This document shows, piece after piece, positions 25,071 to 33,527 of a stretch of DNA of 64,000 bases. Both the position numbers and the translations under genes were made by a program. The stretch is from Psychrobacillus psychrodurans (GTDB lineage Bacteria; Bacillota; Bacilli; Bacillales_A; Planococcaceae): assembly GCF_027563345.1 (NCBI RefSeq), contig NZ_JAMKBK010000012.1; one strand, given 5' to 3'. The notes beneath the pieces are model-generated. The model saw nothing but the letters and a program-made list of their open reading frames with translations. It was not told the DNA's origin and ran no database searches. The stretch's first letter is position 1; every line of letters begins with the position of its first letter.

Positions 25071-26678
25071 TTATTCCGTTTCCGGAAAGAATGCTTGCGC
25101 AGTTAATACATTCACTAAACTTGGTCCTGCTGTTCTAATTGCGTTCTGGATAGCAGATTCTAACTCTCCCTCTTCTTTGACTCCAAAAGCTGTCCAACTG
25201 CAAGCTTCTGCTACTTTTACAAAGTCAGGATTCGTTAGGTCGGTCCCTTCTTCCTTTAATCCTGCTGCTTGTATTTTATCGCTTTCCATCTGCAAAGCAC
25301 CATTATTAAACACAATAACTGTAATATCTAAGTTGTAACGCGTCGCCGTTAACAAGTCTGCAAGTGTCATTTCGAGACCACCGTCTCCTACGATAGCAAC
25401 GACCTGTTTATCTGGCTTCTCCATTTTCGCTGCGATTGCTGCAGGTAATCCAAAGCCCATTGAACGCCAATAACCAGAAAACAGGATAGTTTGCTTGCTT
25501 TGGCGGAAATTACGATTCATCCAGACTGTCACATCTCCAGTGTCTATTGTTAGTATGGCGTCTTCTGCAACTGACCGCTCTATAGCTCGAACAATACGCG
25601 AAGGATGTAGAGGATAGTCGGTGATTTCCCCTTCTTGTTCGTTTTCATTTGCCCATTTTGTTTTTATTTGTTCGATACGATTAAGCCATTCGGTATTCGG
25701 TTCATATCCAGTAATAGCTTTTTGAAGAAGTGGAATAACTTGCTCTGTTTTACCTTTAATAGCTATTTCTACAGGAATACCACTTGAAGCACTTTCTATA
25801 TGTGTATCAATCTGAATAATCCTAGCTTTCTCTGGAACATAGCCTTCTGGCCACCAGGAGACACCTGCAAGAAGTACAACATCTGCCTCTTTAAAAGCTT
25901 CTGAGGCATGAGGATTTCCTCCTTCACCAATTCCTTGGAGAAGATACGGAGTTGTTTCCTCAAAAAGTCCTTTCCCACCGAAGCTTGTAATAATGCCTGC
26001 TCCCCATAACTTGGATAAGCTAATTACTGCCTCATTGGCTTTCCAAGCACCTGCGCCAGCTAAAATCATTGGGGACTTTGCCGTTTTCATCAGGGATGCC
26101 ACTTCTGTCAAATCCTCACTTTGGAATGTCTCTGCTCCCTCAATTACTTTTGGAAGTGGTCGAGCCTCCACCTGCGTTTCTTTTTCAAATAAATCCTTAG
26201 GTATAGACAAATGAGTAACCGCTCGTTGTTGCAAAGAAATTTGAGTAGCTTTTTGTAGTAATTCTACAATTGCATCTTCACTTGCTAAATTAGCCGAATA
26301 AGTAGCAAATGGTTTGAAGAGTTCTTGCTGATCTACATATTGTTGGAAGTCGGTTCCAATTTTATTTAAAGGCGCTTGACCTGTTAACGCTAGTACTGGG
26401 GCCTTATCTGCATAGGCATCCCCTAAGCCATTAAGAAGGTTTGTTGCTCCCGGTCCCATTGTTGATGTACAAACAGCAAGCTTTCCTGTCAGCTTTGCCT
26501 CTGCAGAAGCCATAAAGGCTGCAACTGATTCATGTTTCACTGCAATAAATTGAATCTTATCCTGCTTAGCTAATGCATCTAATAATCCAATGATTGTATC
26601 TCCCGTGACACCATAAATACGCTTAACTCCATAGTAAGACAACTGATCCAATATTACTTCAGCAACTGTTTTTCCCAT
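25071..26678 (-). CDS. Thiamine-diphosphate enzyme, pyruvate oxidase-like
   Basis: 535 residues from the ATG at 26678 (AAAGGAGAGG 9 bases upstream). Three TPP-family domains are visible: PYR domain with the catalytic Glu in VKHESVAAFMA (about residue 50), a central FAD-binding-type domain, and the PP domain with the Mg/TPP motif GDGGLEMTLADLLTATRYNLDITVIVFNN. The GSGATNLL-type loop (STMGPGATNLLNGL) and C-terminal organisation fit the YdaP/PoxB group of pyruvate oxidases better than acetolactate synthase. It would convert pyruvate to acetate or acetyl-phosphate and pass electrons to oxygen or quinone. Confidence 0.85.
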   Translation of the reverse strand: MGKTVAEVILDQLSYYGVKRIYGVTGDTIIGLLDALAKQDKIQFIAVKHESVAAFMASAEAKLTGKLAVCTSTMGPGATNLLNGLGDAYADKAPVLALTGQAPLNKIGTDFQQYVDQQELFKPFATYSANLASEDAIVELLQKATQISLQQRAVTHLSIPKDLFEKETQVEARPLPKVIEGAETFQSEDLTEVASLMKTAKSPMILAGAGAWKANEAVISLSKLWGAGIITSFGGKGLFEETTPYLLQGIGEGGNPHASEAFKEADVVLLAGVSWWPEGYVPEKARIIQIDTHIESASSGIPVEIAIKGKTEQVIPLLQKAITGYEPNTEWLNRIEQIKTKWANENEQEGEITDYPLHPSRIVRAIERSVAEDAILTIDTGDVTVWMNRNFRQSKQTILFSGYWRSMGFGLPAAIAAKMEKPDKQVVAIVGDGGLEMTLADLLTATRYNLDITVIVFNNGALQMESDKIQAAGLKEEGTDLTNPDFVKVAEACSWTAFGVKEEGELESAIQNAIRTAGPSLVNVLTAQAFFPETE

Positions 26679-26772
26679 AAAAACTAACCTCTCCTTTATG
26701 TATTGTTTAACAAAGTGATTCCCTTGATTCAAATAATATAAACGTAACATAGAGTAGCTAGATTCTTAGGGC

Positions 26773-26817
26773 AAAAAAAAAACGTTCATAAAGTCTCGTA
26801 AAAGACTCCATGAACGT
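26773..26817 (-). terminator. Terminator of the azoreductase gene
   Basis: ACGTTCAT...AGTCT pairs with AGACT...ATGAACGT, followed on the minus strand by T10. Confidence 0.85.
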
Positions 26818-26830
26818 CTATTAATAATAG

Positions 26831-27463
26831 TTATACTAGTTGTTTAGATAGTTTGGCAGCAGCGGCTTTAACTTTTTCTAAGCCTTCTGCTACGATTGCA
26901 TCTGCTTGTGCGGGCATAGCATTATGCCCTTCGATTACTACTTCATCCACGATTTGCATACCAAAAACGCCACCTAATACATTTTTCATGTAGTTTACCG
27001 CCATTTCCATTGGTGCTGCTTCTGGTGAAGAATAAATACCGCCACGAGCATTTAAGATAACTGCTTTTTTGTCAGTCAATAATTGAACTGCTTGACCATT
27101 CTCGTCATATTTGAAAGAGAAGCCAGCTTGATAAATATAGTCGATAAACACTTGCAACGGTGCTGGAATTGTTAAATTCCATAACGGGAATGCAAATACT
27201 ACTACGTCAGCAGCAGTTACCGCGTCCATTGCTTTTTGTTTAGCAGCGATTAAACGAGCTTCTAAATCTGTTAACTCTAAACCCTCTGATAATTTACCAA
27301 ATGCATTAAAAAGATCTTGTCCGATAAAAGGCATGTCTTCTGCAAACACATCATAAGTTGTTACGTTTGCACCTTCTAAATTTCCCATAAATGTATCATA
27401 CATTCTGCTAGAAATACCTTCTGCAGAAGGACGGTTATTTGCTTTAACTACTAAAATATTCAC
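26831..27463 (-). CDS. azoR: FMN-dependent NADH:quinone reductase / azoreductase (AzoR)
   Basis: 210 residues of flavodoxin-like fold, starting at the GTG 27463 with GGAGG 8 bases before. Features are the FMN phosphate loop near residues 9-18 (NNRPSAEGISSRM), VVFAFPLWNLTIPAPLQVFIDYI (about 88-110) and LNARGGIYSS (about 138-147). These enzymes reduce azo dyes and quinones by two electrons and protect against thiol stress. It lies in the same direction as the pyruvate oxidase gene but is separated from it by a terminator. Confidence 0.9.
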   Translation of the reverse strand: MNILVVKANNRPSAEGISSRMYDTFMGNLEGANVTTYDVFAEDMPFIGQDLFNAFGKLSEGLELTDLEARLIAAKQKAMDAVTAADVVVFAFPLWNLTIPAPLQVFIDYIYQAGFSFKYDENGQAVQLLTDKKAVILNARGGIYSSPEAAPMEMAVNYMKNVLGGVFGMQIVDEVVIEGHNAMPAQADAIVAEGLEKVKAAAAKLSKQLV

Positions 27464-27592
27464 GATTAATTCCTCCAATGTTGTTATTACATTGGTTATG
27501 ATAACAGATATATTATGCTACTTTCAATTATTTTGAATTCGAAGCGAATAATTATTCCATGATTGTCACGAACTTTTCACAATTCATTACGC

Positions 27593-28747
27593 TTAATATC
27601 TTAAATTTTTACGTGATATTAGTATAAGAATAATTGCTGGAACAGTACAAATAATCATCCCAAGAAAAGCTAATCCTGGCTGAATTTCATATAGATAGCC
27701 CCCAACAAAAGTTAATATTGCTGTGCTTAAGCTTAATGCCAATCCCGAATATATACCCTGTGCATTTGGAATTTGCTCTTTTGGCAAAGAAATCGTTAAA
27801 TAACGAATAAAAGCAATATGAGCCATCCCGAAAGACAAGGCATGCAACGCTTGTGAAATAATAAATATACCTACATTAGGAAATAAAAAGATTAATACCC
27901 AACGAAGTGTAGACCCAGCTCCCGCCAATAAAAATAAGGAGGATGGACGCCATTTAGTCAAAAAGTTATCTGCCTTCATGAAATACAAAATCTCAAAAAT
28001 AACTGCTATATTAATAATCATACCAATATAGAAAGCATTAACATCTAACTCCTGCAAATATATATATCCATAATTATAGTAAGCCGCGTGCGCACCTTGA
28101 AGTAAAAATACTACAATGAGAACAACCGGAAATGTTTTTACTTTCCACAATTCCTTCATAGATAGTTTTTGCCTTCTATCTTCTATAGAGGGCTTTGTAA
28201 GCAATGGTCCTGGAGTCGGCATGAACTGTTTGATCAATAGTAATATTAAGCCTATAATCATACTCCATAGAATCGCCTGCTCTCCCCAAAAGCCCGTTAA
28301 CATACTTATTATAAGAACCGCAATAACAAACCCAATCGATCCATAAGAACGACTTTTACCGTAATGTACCTTTCCTTGTTGGACAAGTGATGAAGCTCCA
28401 CTTTCGATTGCTGGCATCAATGTCGGATACACTAAACTAAATAATATCGTGATTAGTAATAAAGAAACTCTAGAAGTAGCTGGTATATAGAAAACAGCTG
28501 CACATAAGGCTAACATAGTAAAAGTAATAATTATTTTTTTATTGCTCATATATTTTGACATAAGTGGAAATACAAACATTGTCGCTACCGCACGTGCTAC
28601 TAATCCAAATGCCATAATCATACTTGCATCAGCTACAGTTAAATTCTTAGCTTGCACTAACCAGCCAGTCCAGTATGGTAAAAAGATTCCCCATGTAAAA
28701 AAGAAGACAAAGAAGCTCTGTGAAAGCCATCGTTGATTATTTATCAT
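27593..28747 (-). CDS. MFS transporter (LacY/HcaT-like superfamily)
   Basis: 384 residues, twelve membrane helices, from the ATG at 28747 (GGAGGG 7 bases before). The N-terminal FFFTWGIFLPYWTGWL and the YGKSRSYGSIGFVIAVL loop after TM4 are typical of the MFS_1-like/HcaT branch (sugars, phenylpropionate, nucleosides). Substrate cannot be told. It is divergent from a Crp/Fnr-type regulator, 98 bp away, which probably controls it. Confidence 0.85.
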   Translation of the reverse strand: MINNQRWLSQSFFVFFFTWGIFLPYWTGWLVQAKNLTVADASMIMAFGLVARAVATMFVFPLMSKYMSNKKIIITFTMLALCAAVFYIPATSRVSLLLITILFSLVYPTLMPAIESGASSLVQQGKVHYGKSRSYGSIGFVIAVLIISMLTGFWGEQAILWSMIIGLILLLIKQFMPTPGPLLTKPSIEDRRQKLSMKELWKVKTFPVVLIVVFLLQGAHAAYYNYGYIYLQELDVNAFYIGMIINIAVIFEILYFMKADNFLTKWRPSSLFLLAGAGSTLRWVLIFLFPNVGIFIISQALHALSFGMAHIAFIRYLTISLPKEQIPNAQGIYSGLALSLSTAILTFVGGYLYEIQPGLAFLGMIICTVPAIILILISRKNLRY

Positions 28748-28845
28748 CTTCTGATCCCTCCAATTGCTAGATTGAATGATAGCATGAGTCAAATTATAAT
28801 AATAGGAGATATCTCATATTATTTATCAAAGGAGGATGAGTAATT

Positions 28846-29511
28846 TTGAAAAGAATAGAAGGACAACAGCAATTATATTATATTGAACACAATACCATTC
28901 AATCATTTTTCTCCTTTGATATTTCTCCCTACATAGAAGTTTTTGAATTCGATAAAGGTGATTTTATCATTCAAGAAGGAGCAGAACCTGAATATCTCTT
29001 TTATATGGTGGAAGGCAAAGCAAAACTCTATGTAACCCACAAAAACGGAAAGGTCTCGTTGATAAACTTTTTAACTCCACCTATATTTATGGGAGAAATT
29101 GAACTGTTAAATGAAGAAAAATATTCCAAAAGCATTCAAACTAGCTCAAGGTCCATTTGTATTGGTATTGCTATAGAAAAATGTAAAGAAAAGTTATTAG
29201 CAGATGCACACTTCCTAAAGTATTTATGTATATTTTTGAGCAATAAATCAACGGTACACTCTGCCAAATATACTAAACATCAAGCATATCCACTTGAAAA
29301 CAAACTAGCAGAATTTATACTTTTGTCCTCACACCACGACATCTATAAGGAAAAGCATACGGAAATTAGCGATTATTTTGGTGTATCATACCGCCATTTA
29401 CTTCATACATTCGCCCAATTAGCCGACGCAGGAATTATAGAAAAAACAAAAATGGGCTACAAAATAAAAAGTAAAGAAAAGCTTCAAGCATTAGCCGACG
29501 AAATTAAATAA
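28846..29511 (+). CDS. Crp/Fnr-family regulator (YeiL-like)
   Basis: 221 residues starting with TTG (GGAGGATG upstream). A cNMP-type beta barrel covers about residues 20-130 (FDKGDFIIQEGAEPEYLFYMVEGKAKLY and FMGEIELL), then the dimerisation helix and a winged helix (EISDYFGVSYRHLLHTFAQLADAGII, about 168-195). It has no N-terminal Cys cluster like Fnr. YeiL-type regulators act in starvation and nitrogen conditions. Divergent from the MFS gene at 27593-28747. Confidence 0.85.
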   Translation: MKRIEGQQQLYYIEHNTIQSFFSFDISPYIEVFEFDKGDFIIQEGAEPEYLFYMVEGKAKLYVTHKNGKVSLINFLTPPIFMGEIELLNEEKYSKSIQTSSRSICIGIAIEKCKEKLLADAHFLKYLCIFLSNKSTVHSAKYTKHQAYPLENKLAEFILLSSHHDIYKEKHTEISDYFGVSYRHLLHTFAQLADAGIIEKTKMGYKIKSKEKLQALADEIK

Positions 29512-29522
29512 TATCCATCATT

Positions 29523-29563
29523 AAAACACCTTGAAAAGATTTACTAACCGTCTCAAGGTGTTT
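29523..29563. terminator. Bidirectional terminator between the Crp-like and Mef-like genes
   Basis: AAACACCTTGA pairs with TCAAGGTGTTT over an 18-base loop. A/T-rich flanks serve both convergent genes. Confidence 0.75.
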
Positions 29564-29570
29564 ATAATTT

Positions 29571-30821
29571 TTAATTATTTAAATCGACTGACTCTTGGAC
29601 CACAACAGGTTCTCCTGCCTTTAATAGTACTTTATTTCTCCCTAATAACAGTCCCAGTATCAACATAAGTATTCCTGTGCCTAGTAATATCCATTCTACT
29701 CTCACGATATCTGCCATGGGTCCGAAGATGAGCATCCCAATCGGCATCATAGAAGTAGCTATCATCCCAAACACACCAAATATTCTCCCAAGGTAATCAC
29801 CTTCAACACGTTCCTGAATTAGTACTGTAGTTGGTGTATTGAACACTGGCATGGATACTCCGAATAGCCCCATGAAAAGTAAGTAAGCCCAAAAGATCGG
29901 CATCACACCTAAGGCAATCGTACAAACTCCCATGACAACACTGGCGAGTGTCATCGTATGCACTTTGTTGGCAAAGCCACCCCAAGATGCAATAATAGCT
30001 CCCCCTGCCATCATACCAATAGAAAAGGCAATTTCAATGGCAGTTAATCGCCATACATCATCCCCAAAGCTACGTGTCACTTGTAGTGGAGTTAAAAATG
30101 CAGCTGGTGCCATCAGAATGAAAAATAACGCAAAAAACAAAAAGAATTTCTTTAAAAATGCATGGTTATTTATATATGATAAACCTTCTTTAAAATCAGC
30201 AAGATAGCTAGTCGTTTGTTGCATAGATGCCTTCGCATGTGCTGGAATTTTCAAAAACACGAGCAAAGTTGCGATTGCTATAGCTGCAGTGACAACATCT
30301 ACAAAGAAAATTATTTCTAACGTAGTCATCGTCAGCAATGCTGCACTCACCATAGGCGACACAAACATTATAATCGCCTGTATACTTCCGTTAGTTCCGC
30401 TTACCTTCGTAAGTTTATCCTCTGGAACAATTTGTGGCAAAATAGCCCCCACGGCTGGTCCTTGAATACCGGTTCCTATAGCTCGAACAGCCGCCATAGC
30501 AAACAGGAGCCAAATAGCATCGTATCCCATTAAAAAGACAATTGCCATTACGAGAGTTGCTGTAGCAATTAGGCCATCAGATAAAATTATGAGCATCTTT
30601 CGATTGTAGCGATCTGCCCAAACTCCAGCAAATGGAGATAAAATAAAGGTAGGAATGAATCCACATAATATAAACAGTGTCATCATCATTCCAGATTTAG
30701 TAGTAAGTGTTACATGCCACATAATCGCGTATTGGACCAACGACGAACCAAATAGCGATATCGTTTGACTGCTTAAAAAGATAATAATATTCCTTTTCCA
30801 ATTTTCAAACTCTGTATTCAT
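29571..30821 (-). CDS. Mef-like MFS macrolide efflux transporter
   Basis: About 416 residues, twelve membrane helices. Blocks shared with MefA-type exporters are FENWKRNIIIFLSSQTISLFGSSLVQYAI near the start, VRAIGTGIQGPAVGAILPQIVPEDKLTKVSG (about 113-143) and LGRIFGVFGMIATSMMPIG near 345. I use the ATG at 30821; an in-frame GTG three codons earlier sits on the ribosome site. The decisive context is upstream: promoter, leader peptide MTASMRLRIQALNR and intrinsic terminator, the layout of macrolide-induced attenuation. Substrate specificity is inferred. Confidence 0.85.
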   Translation of the reverse strand: MNTEFENWKRNIIIFLSSQTISLFGSSLVQYAIMWHVTLTTKSGMMMTLFILCGFIPTFILSPFAGVWADRYNRKMLIILSDGLIATATLVMAIVFLMGYDAIWLLFAMAAVRAIGTGIQGPAVGAILPQIVPEDKLTKVSGTNGSIQAIIMFVSPMVSAALLTMTTLEIIFFVDVVTAAIAIATLLVFLKIPAHAKASMQQTTSYLADFKEGLSYINNHAFLKKFFLFFALFFILMAPAAFLTPLQVTRSFGDDVWRLTAIEIAFSIGMMAGGAIIASWGGFANKVHTMTLASVVMGVCTIALGVMPIFWAYLLFMGLFGVSMPVFNTPTTVLIQERVEGDYLGRIFGVFGMIATSMMPIGMLIFGPMADIVRVEWILLGTGILMLILGLLLGRNKVLLKAGEPVVVQESVDLNN

Positions 30822-30925
30822 CTTCTTCACGACCTTTTCTTAAATATTTCTGCTTGAAAAGTAAATGGTAAGGTCTTTTTTGCTCGAGTCGAAAAAGATT
30901 AAGTATATAACTATTTTTAGACAAC

Positions 30926-30955
30926 AAAAAAGAGGGCAGATTTCCCCTCTTTTTT
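30926..30955 (-). terminator. Attenuator terminator before the Mef-like gene
   Basis: AAAAAAGAGGG pairs with CCCCTCTTTTTT (loop CAGATTT), followed by a T-rich stretch on the minus strand. It lies between the leader peptide and the transporter start, not after a full gene. Confidence 0.8.
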
Positions 30956-31039
30956 GATAAACGTAAAATAAAGTTTTCCCAAAAAGACAGACTAATCCCA
31001 TTTACTCCACACTAGTGCAGAGCCCTTGATCCTATTCAA

Positions 31040-31084
31040 TTAACGGTTCAAAGCTTGGATTCTAAGTCTCATAGATGCTGTCAA
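31040..31084 (-). CDS. Macrolide-sensing leader peptide (14 aa)
   Basis: Minus-strand frame MTASMRLRIQALNR, starting at TTG 31084 with GGGAGG 7 bases upstream; an internal ATG begins MRLR. From memory, MefA leader peptides read MTASMRLR and ErmD-type leaders contain MRLRFPTLNQ. In both, ribosomes stall at the MRL/R motif in the presence of erythromycin-type drugs. The match in sequence, position and following terminator is strong. Confidence 0.85.
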   Translation of the reverse strand: MTASMRLRIQALNR

Positions 31085-31117
31085 AAGGAAAACCTCCCGT
31101 TCTTTAAAGTGAATTTC

Positions 31118-31146
31118 ATTTTACCATATATTTTTTTACTATTCAA
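31118..31146 (-). promoter_or_regulatory. Promoter of the Mef-like leader transcript
   Basis: Minus strand TTGAAT (31141-31146), 17-bp spacer, TAAAAT (31118-31123), about 35 bp before the leader-peptide start. Confidence 0.65.
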
Positions 31147-31152
31147 TAAATA

Positions 31153-32208
31153 CTATTTAGCTGTATATTTTTTAATAGCAGGTAAAATTTCATTGCCGAT
31201 GAGTTCAATATTCTTCATAAGTTTATCGAAAGGTACGCCTCCAAAATCCATTTGTCCAATATATCTTTGATGACCAAATACTTCATGCTGATATAGAATT
31301 TTTTCGATAATTTGCTGTGGACTTCCGATATTCATGACATTGTGCGGATCTGCCCCTAAAGCAAATGCATCTTTTGGATAACCACTGCCATTCGATAATT
31401 TCATTCCTTCATTGATATAAGGATAGTATTCGTTTTGTGCCTGTTGCGTCGTTTCCGCTGCGTAAAAGAAACCCGCTGTAGCAACTGGAAGTTTAGAAGG
31501 ATCAAAGCCACTCCTTTTAGCCGCATCTCTATATGCTTCAATGGAGCGTTTAAAAGAGGAGACAGGTCCCCCTAAAGTAGCTAAGAACATTGGTACACCA
31601 GCATTCCCTGCCTTAATCGCACTTGCAGGATGCCCACCTACTGCACGCCAAATAGGTAAAGAGCCTCCCTGCGGACGTGGTATGACGCTTGCATCTTTTA
31701 GTGGTGCACGGAATTGTCCATTCCAATTGACGACATTTTCTTGGTTAATCATTAGTAATAAATCGAACTTTTCTTCGTATAGCTCCTCGTAATATCGAAC
31801 ATCGTATCCTAACAACTCAAAAAGCCCTATTCTAGATGCACGTCCAGCTACGATCTCTGCTCGTCCCTTGGACAGCAAATCTATTGTTGCAAAGTCTTCA
31901 TAGACTCGCACTGGATCTGACGTACTTATAATTGATGATGAACTCGCAATTTTTATTGTACTAGTTGCTTGTGCAATTGCAGCTAAAACAACTGTGTGGG
32001 CTTGTGTTGCAAAATATTCCTGATGACTTTCCCCAACACTGAAGAAATCTATTCCAGCCTGTTCTGCTAGCTTTGCCAATTCAATAATTTCATGTAGGCG
32101 CTGCGTTGCAGTAATACGTTCTCCTGTATGAGGATTCGGCATATGATCTCCTAATGTATATAACCCAAATTCTAAACCTTTTCTTTGATCAATACGGTAT
32201 TTTTCCAT
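31153..32208 (-). CDS. LLM-class flavin-dependent oxidoreductase
   Basis: 351 residues of bacterial luciferase-like TIM barrel, from the ATG at 32208 (AAGGGTG upstream). Blocks are LAEQAGIDFFSVGESHQEYF (about 48-67), IASSSSIISTSDPVRVYEDFATIDLLSKGRAEIVAGR (about 90-127) and the C-terminal FGGVPFDKLMKNIELIGNEILP. It would use reduced FMN or F420-like cofactor to oxidise an unknown small molecule. Divergent from an HxlR regulator across 143 bp with repeated elements, its likely controller. Confidence 0.85.
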   Translation of the reverse strand: MEKYRIDQRKGLEFGLYTLGDHMPNPHTGERITATQRLHEIIELAKLAEQAGIDFFSVGESHQEYFATQAHTVVLAAIAQATSTIKIASSSSIISTSDPVRVYEDFATIDLLSKGRAEIVAGRASRIGLFELLGYDVRYYEELYEEKFDLLLMINQENVVNWNGQFRAPLKDASVIPRPQGGSLPIWRAVGGHPASAIKAGNAGVPMFLATLGGPVSSFKRSIEAYRDAAKRSGFDPSKLPVATAGFFYAAETTQQAQNEYYPYINEGMKLSNGSGYPKDAFALGADPHNVMNIGSPQQIIEKILYQHEVFGHQRYIGQMDFGGVPFDKLMKNIELIGNEILPAIKKYTAK

Positions 32209-32264
32209 TAACCTCACCCTTCTGTATAAATAGATTCTATAAAATCATTACTTCTCATATAGCA

Positions 32265-32318
32265 GTATAGTATTGAAATTCTCTTTCCGTAAGTACGCAC
32301 AAAAAAGTGGTATAGTAT
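32265..32318 (+). promoter_or_regulatory. Repeated element in the LLM/HxlR intergenic region
   Basis: GTATAGTAT occurs at 32265-32273 and 32310-32318, 45 bp apart, the second extended to GTATAGTATAC. It lies between the divergent LLM and HxlR genes and may be the HxlR operator. Confidence 0.35.
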
Positions 32319-32351
32319 ACATAATGATACTAACTGTGAGGAGACTATACT

Positions 32352-32696
32352 GTGGATATGGATATGCAACCAGAGCTTTGCAAAGTGGACGATGCTTTAG
32401 GTATTCTAGTCGGAAAATGGAAACCAATTATTTTATTAATCCTTTTACAAGAAGGTACAAAAAGATTCAGTGATTTAAAACGTAGAGTACCTGGCATCAC
32501 TCAAAAAATGCTAACAAAACAGCTGCGAGAGTTAGAGGAAGAAGATATCATTACGCGTAATGTCTATGCTCAGGTTCCGCCGAAAGTAGAATATTCCATT
32601 AGTGAGTATGGAGAAAGCTTAGAACCCATTTTGGTAGCCATGCACGAATGGGGTACAGCACATACTCTTCATAAAACGAAAAAAGGACAACTATAA
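32352..32696 (+). CDS. HxlR-family winged-helix regulator
   Basis: 114 residues starting with GTG (GAGGAG 8 bases upstream). Cys10 precedes the core DDALGILVGKWKPIILLILLQEGTKRFSDLKRRVPGITQKMLTKQLRELEEEDII, with wing RNVYAQVPPKVEYSIS. A single N-terminal Cys is found in several redox- or electrophile-sensing HxlR proteins. Divergent from the LLM oxidoreductase gene. Confidence 0.85.
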   Translation: MDMDMQPELCKVDDALGILVGKWKPIILLILLQEGTKRFSDLKRRVPGITQKMLTKQLRELEEEDIITRNVYAQVPPKVEYSISEYGESLEPILVAMHEWGTAHTLHKTKKGQL

Positions 32697-32706
32697 GCAG
32701 GTTAGC

Positions 32707-32811
32707 TTGCGATTCTCGACTCGGAACTTGCTATTTGAGGGTGCGATGTTGCGATTTAGGGTTGTGGAGTTGCGATTCTCGAACTGCAAATTGCGATTTG
32801 AGATTTTCCTT
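32707..32811. repeat. Tandem repeat, five units of 21 bp
   Basis: Five consecutive 21-bp units start with TTGC(G/T)ATT (TTGCGATTCTCGA, TTGCTATTTGAGG, TTGCGATTTAGGG, TTGCGATTCTCGA, TTGCGATTTGAGA), with less similar second halves. It sits between the HxlR stop and the ElaA-like terminator. No protein is encoded. Confidence 0.75.
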
Positions 32812-32814
32812 ATA

Positions 32815-32846
32815 AAAACGGCCCCTAATTAGAAAGGAGCCGTTTT
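32815..32846 (-). terminator. Terminator of the ElaA-like gene
   Basis: AAAACGGC(C)CCT pairs with AGGAGCCGTTTT, with a T run on the minus strand. Confidence 0.8.
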
Positions 32847-32861
32847 ACTTATGTAGAATTG

Positions 32862-33305
32862 CTATTCTATTTCTCTAGCCGGGATTATCATATCAATATG
32901 CGGAATATTATCTTCTAAATATACTTCCGACACTGTTTCAAAACCAAAGGATCGATAAAATTCTTCCAAATGCGCTTGAGCCTGTGCATAGATAGGCATT
33001 CCTGGATAAATTGTTTCTATATATTCCAGTCCCCTCGCTACAAGCTCTCTCCCTAATCCAGATTTACGATAATTCCCGGCCACTAGTACTCTCCCAATAT
33101 GGATATTATCCTCTTCTGGAAACACACGCATGTATGCACATAATTCATTATTTTCCTCTTTAAAAATATGTGCGCTTATTAGGTCCAAATCGTCTACTTC
33201 TGGATATGGGCAATTCTGCTCCACTACAAAAACAGCCACTCTCTCTTTATAAATACGTTGTAACTCCAAAGGACTTAACTCTTCAAAGGCCATATAATTC
33301 CACAT
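32862..33305 (-). CDS. ElaA-family GNAT acetyltransferase
   Basis: 147 residues from the ATG at 33305 (AAGGAGTG 6 bases before). ElaA pattern: FEELSPLELQRIYKERVAVFVVEQNCPYPEVDDLDL at the start, then IGRVLVAGNYRKSGLGRELVARGLEYI (acetyl-CoA loop) and AQAHLEEFYRSFGFE. The acceptor of ElaA enzymes is not established. Confidence 0.9.
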   Translation of the reverse strand: MWNYMAFEELSPLELQRIYKERVAVFVVEQNCPYPEVDDLDLISAHIFKEENNELCAYMRVFPEEDNIHIGRVLVAGNYRKSGLGRELVARGLEYIETIYPGMPIYAQAQAHLEEFYRSFGFETVSEVYLEDNIPHIDMIIPAREIE

Positions 33306-33332
33306 ATACATCACTCCTTACTTTAAACCCTA

Positions 33333-33527
33333 TTATATACCATCAAACAGATTCCATATCAATCTTCCTACTCCTCTAACTAACCAGAAAATCATACGGA
33401 AAGGAAGGAAAAGCAATTCTGGTATCCAAAAGAAAACCTCAAACATAAAGTCACCAAATGTGTATCGATCACTATATTTTCTACGGTTCTTCCTAATTTT
33501 CTTTTTAGTTTCCCACCGTTCACTCAT
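33333..33527 (-). CDS. Small basic membrane-associated protein
   Basis: 64 residues: a strongly basic, charged first 25 (KKKIRKNRRKYSDRY), then a Trp/Phe-rich hydrophobic segment (about 28-55) that could be one long or two short helices. It overlaps the stop of the alpha/beta-hydrolase gene by 8 bp, suggesting translational coupling. No family recognised. Confidence 0.6.
   Translation of the reverse strand: MSERWETKKKIRKNRRKYSDRYTFGDFMFEVFFWIPELLFLPFRMIFWLVRGVGRLIWNLFDGI

Larger units (their letters stand above)
30831..31152 (-). promoter_or_regulatory. Leader region of the Mef-like gene: attenuator
   Basis: This 322-bp gap holds promoter, leader peptide and terminator listed separately. 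By family precedent, a macrolide-bound ribosome stalled on the MRLR codons would change folding of the leader and prevent the terminator from forming. I did not work out the alternative hairpins. Confidence 0.65.

Noticed and set aside
31055..31270. Plus-strand frame opposite the macrolide leader
   Set aside because: No ribosome site, and it overlaps the leader peptide, promoter and the end of the LLM gene.
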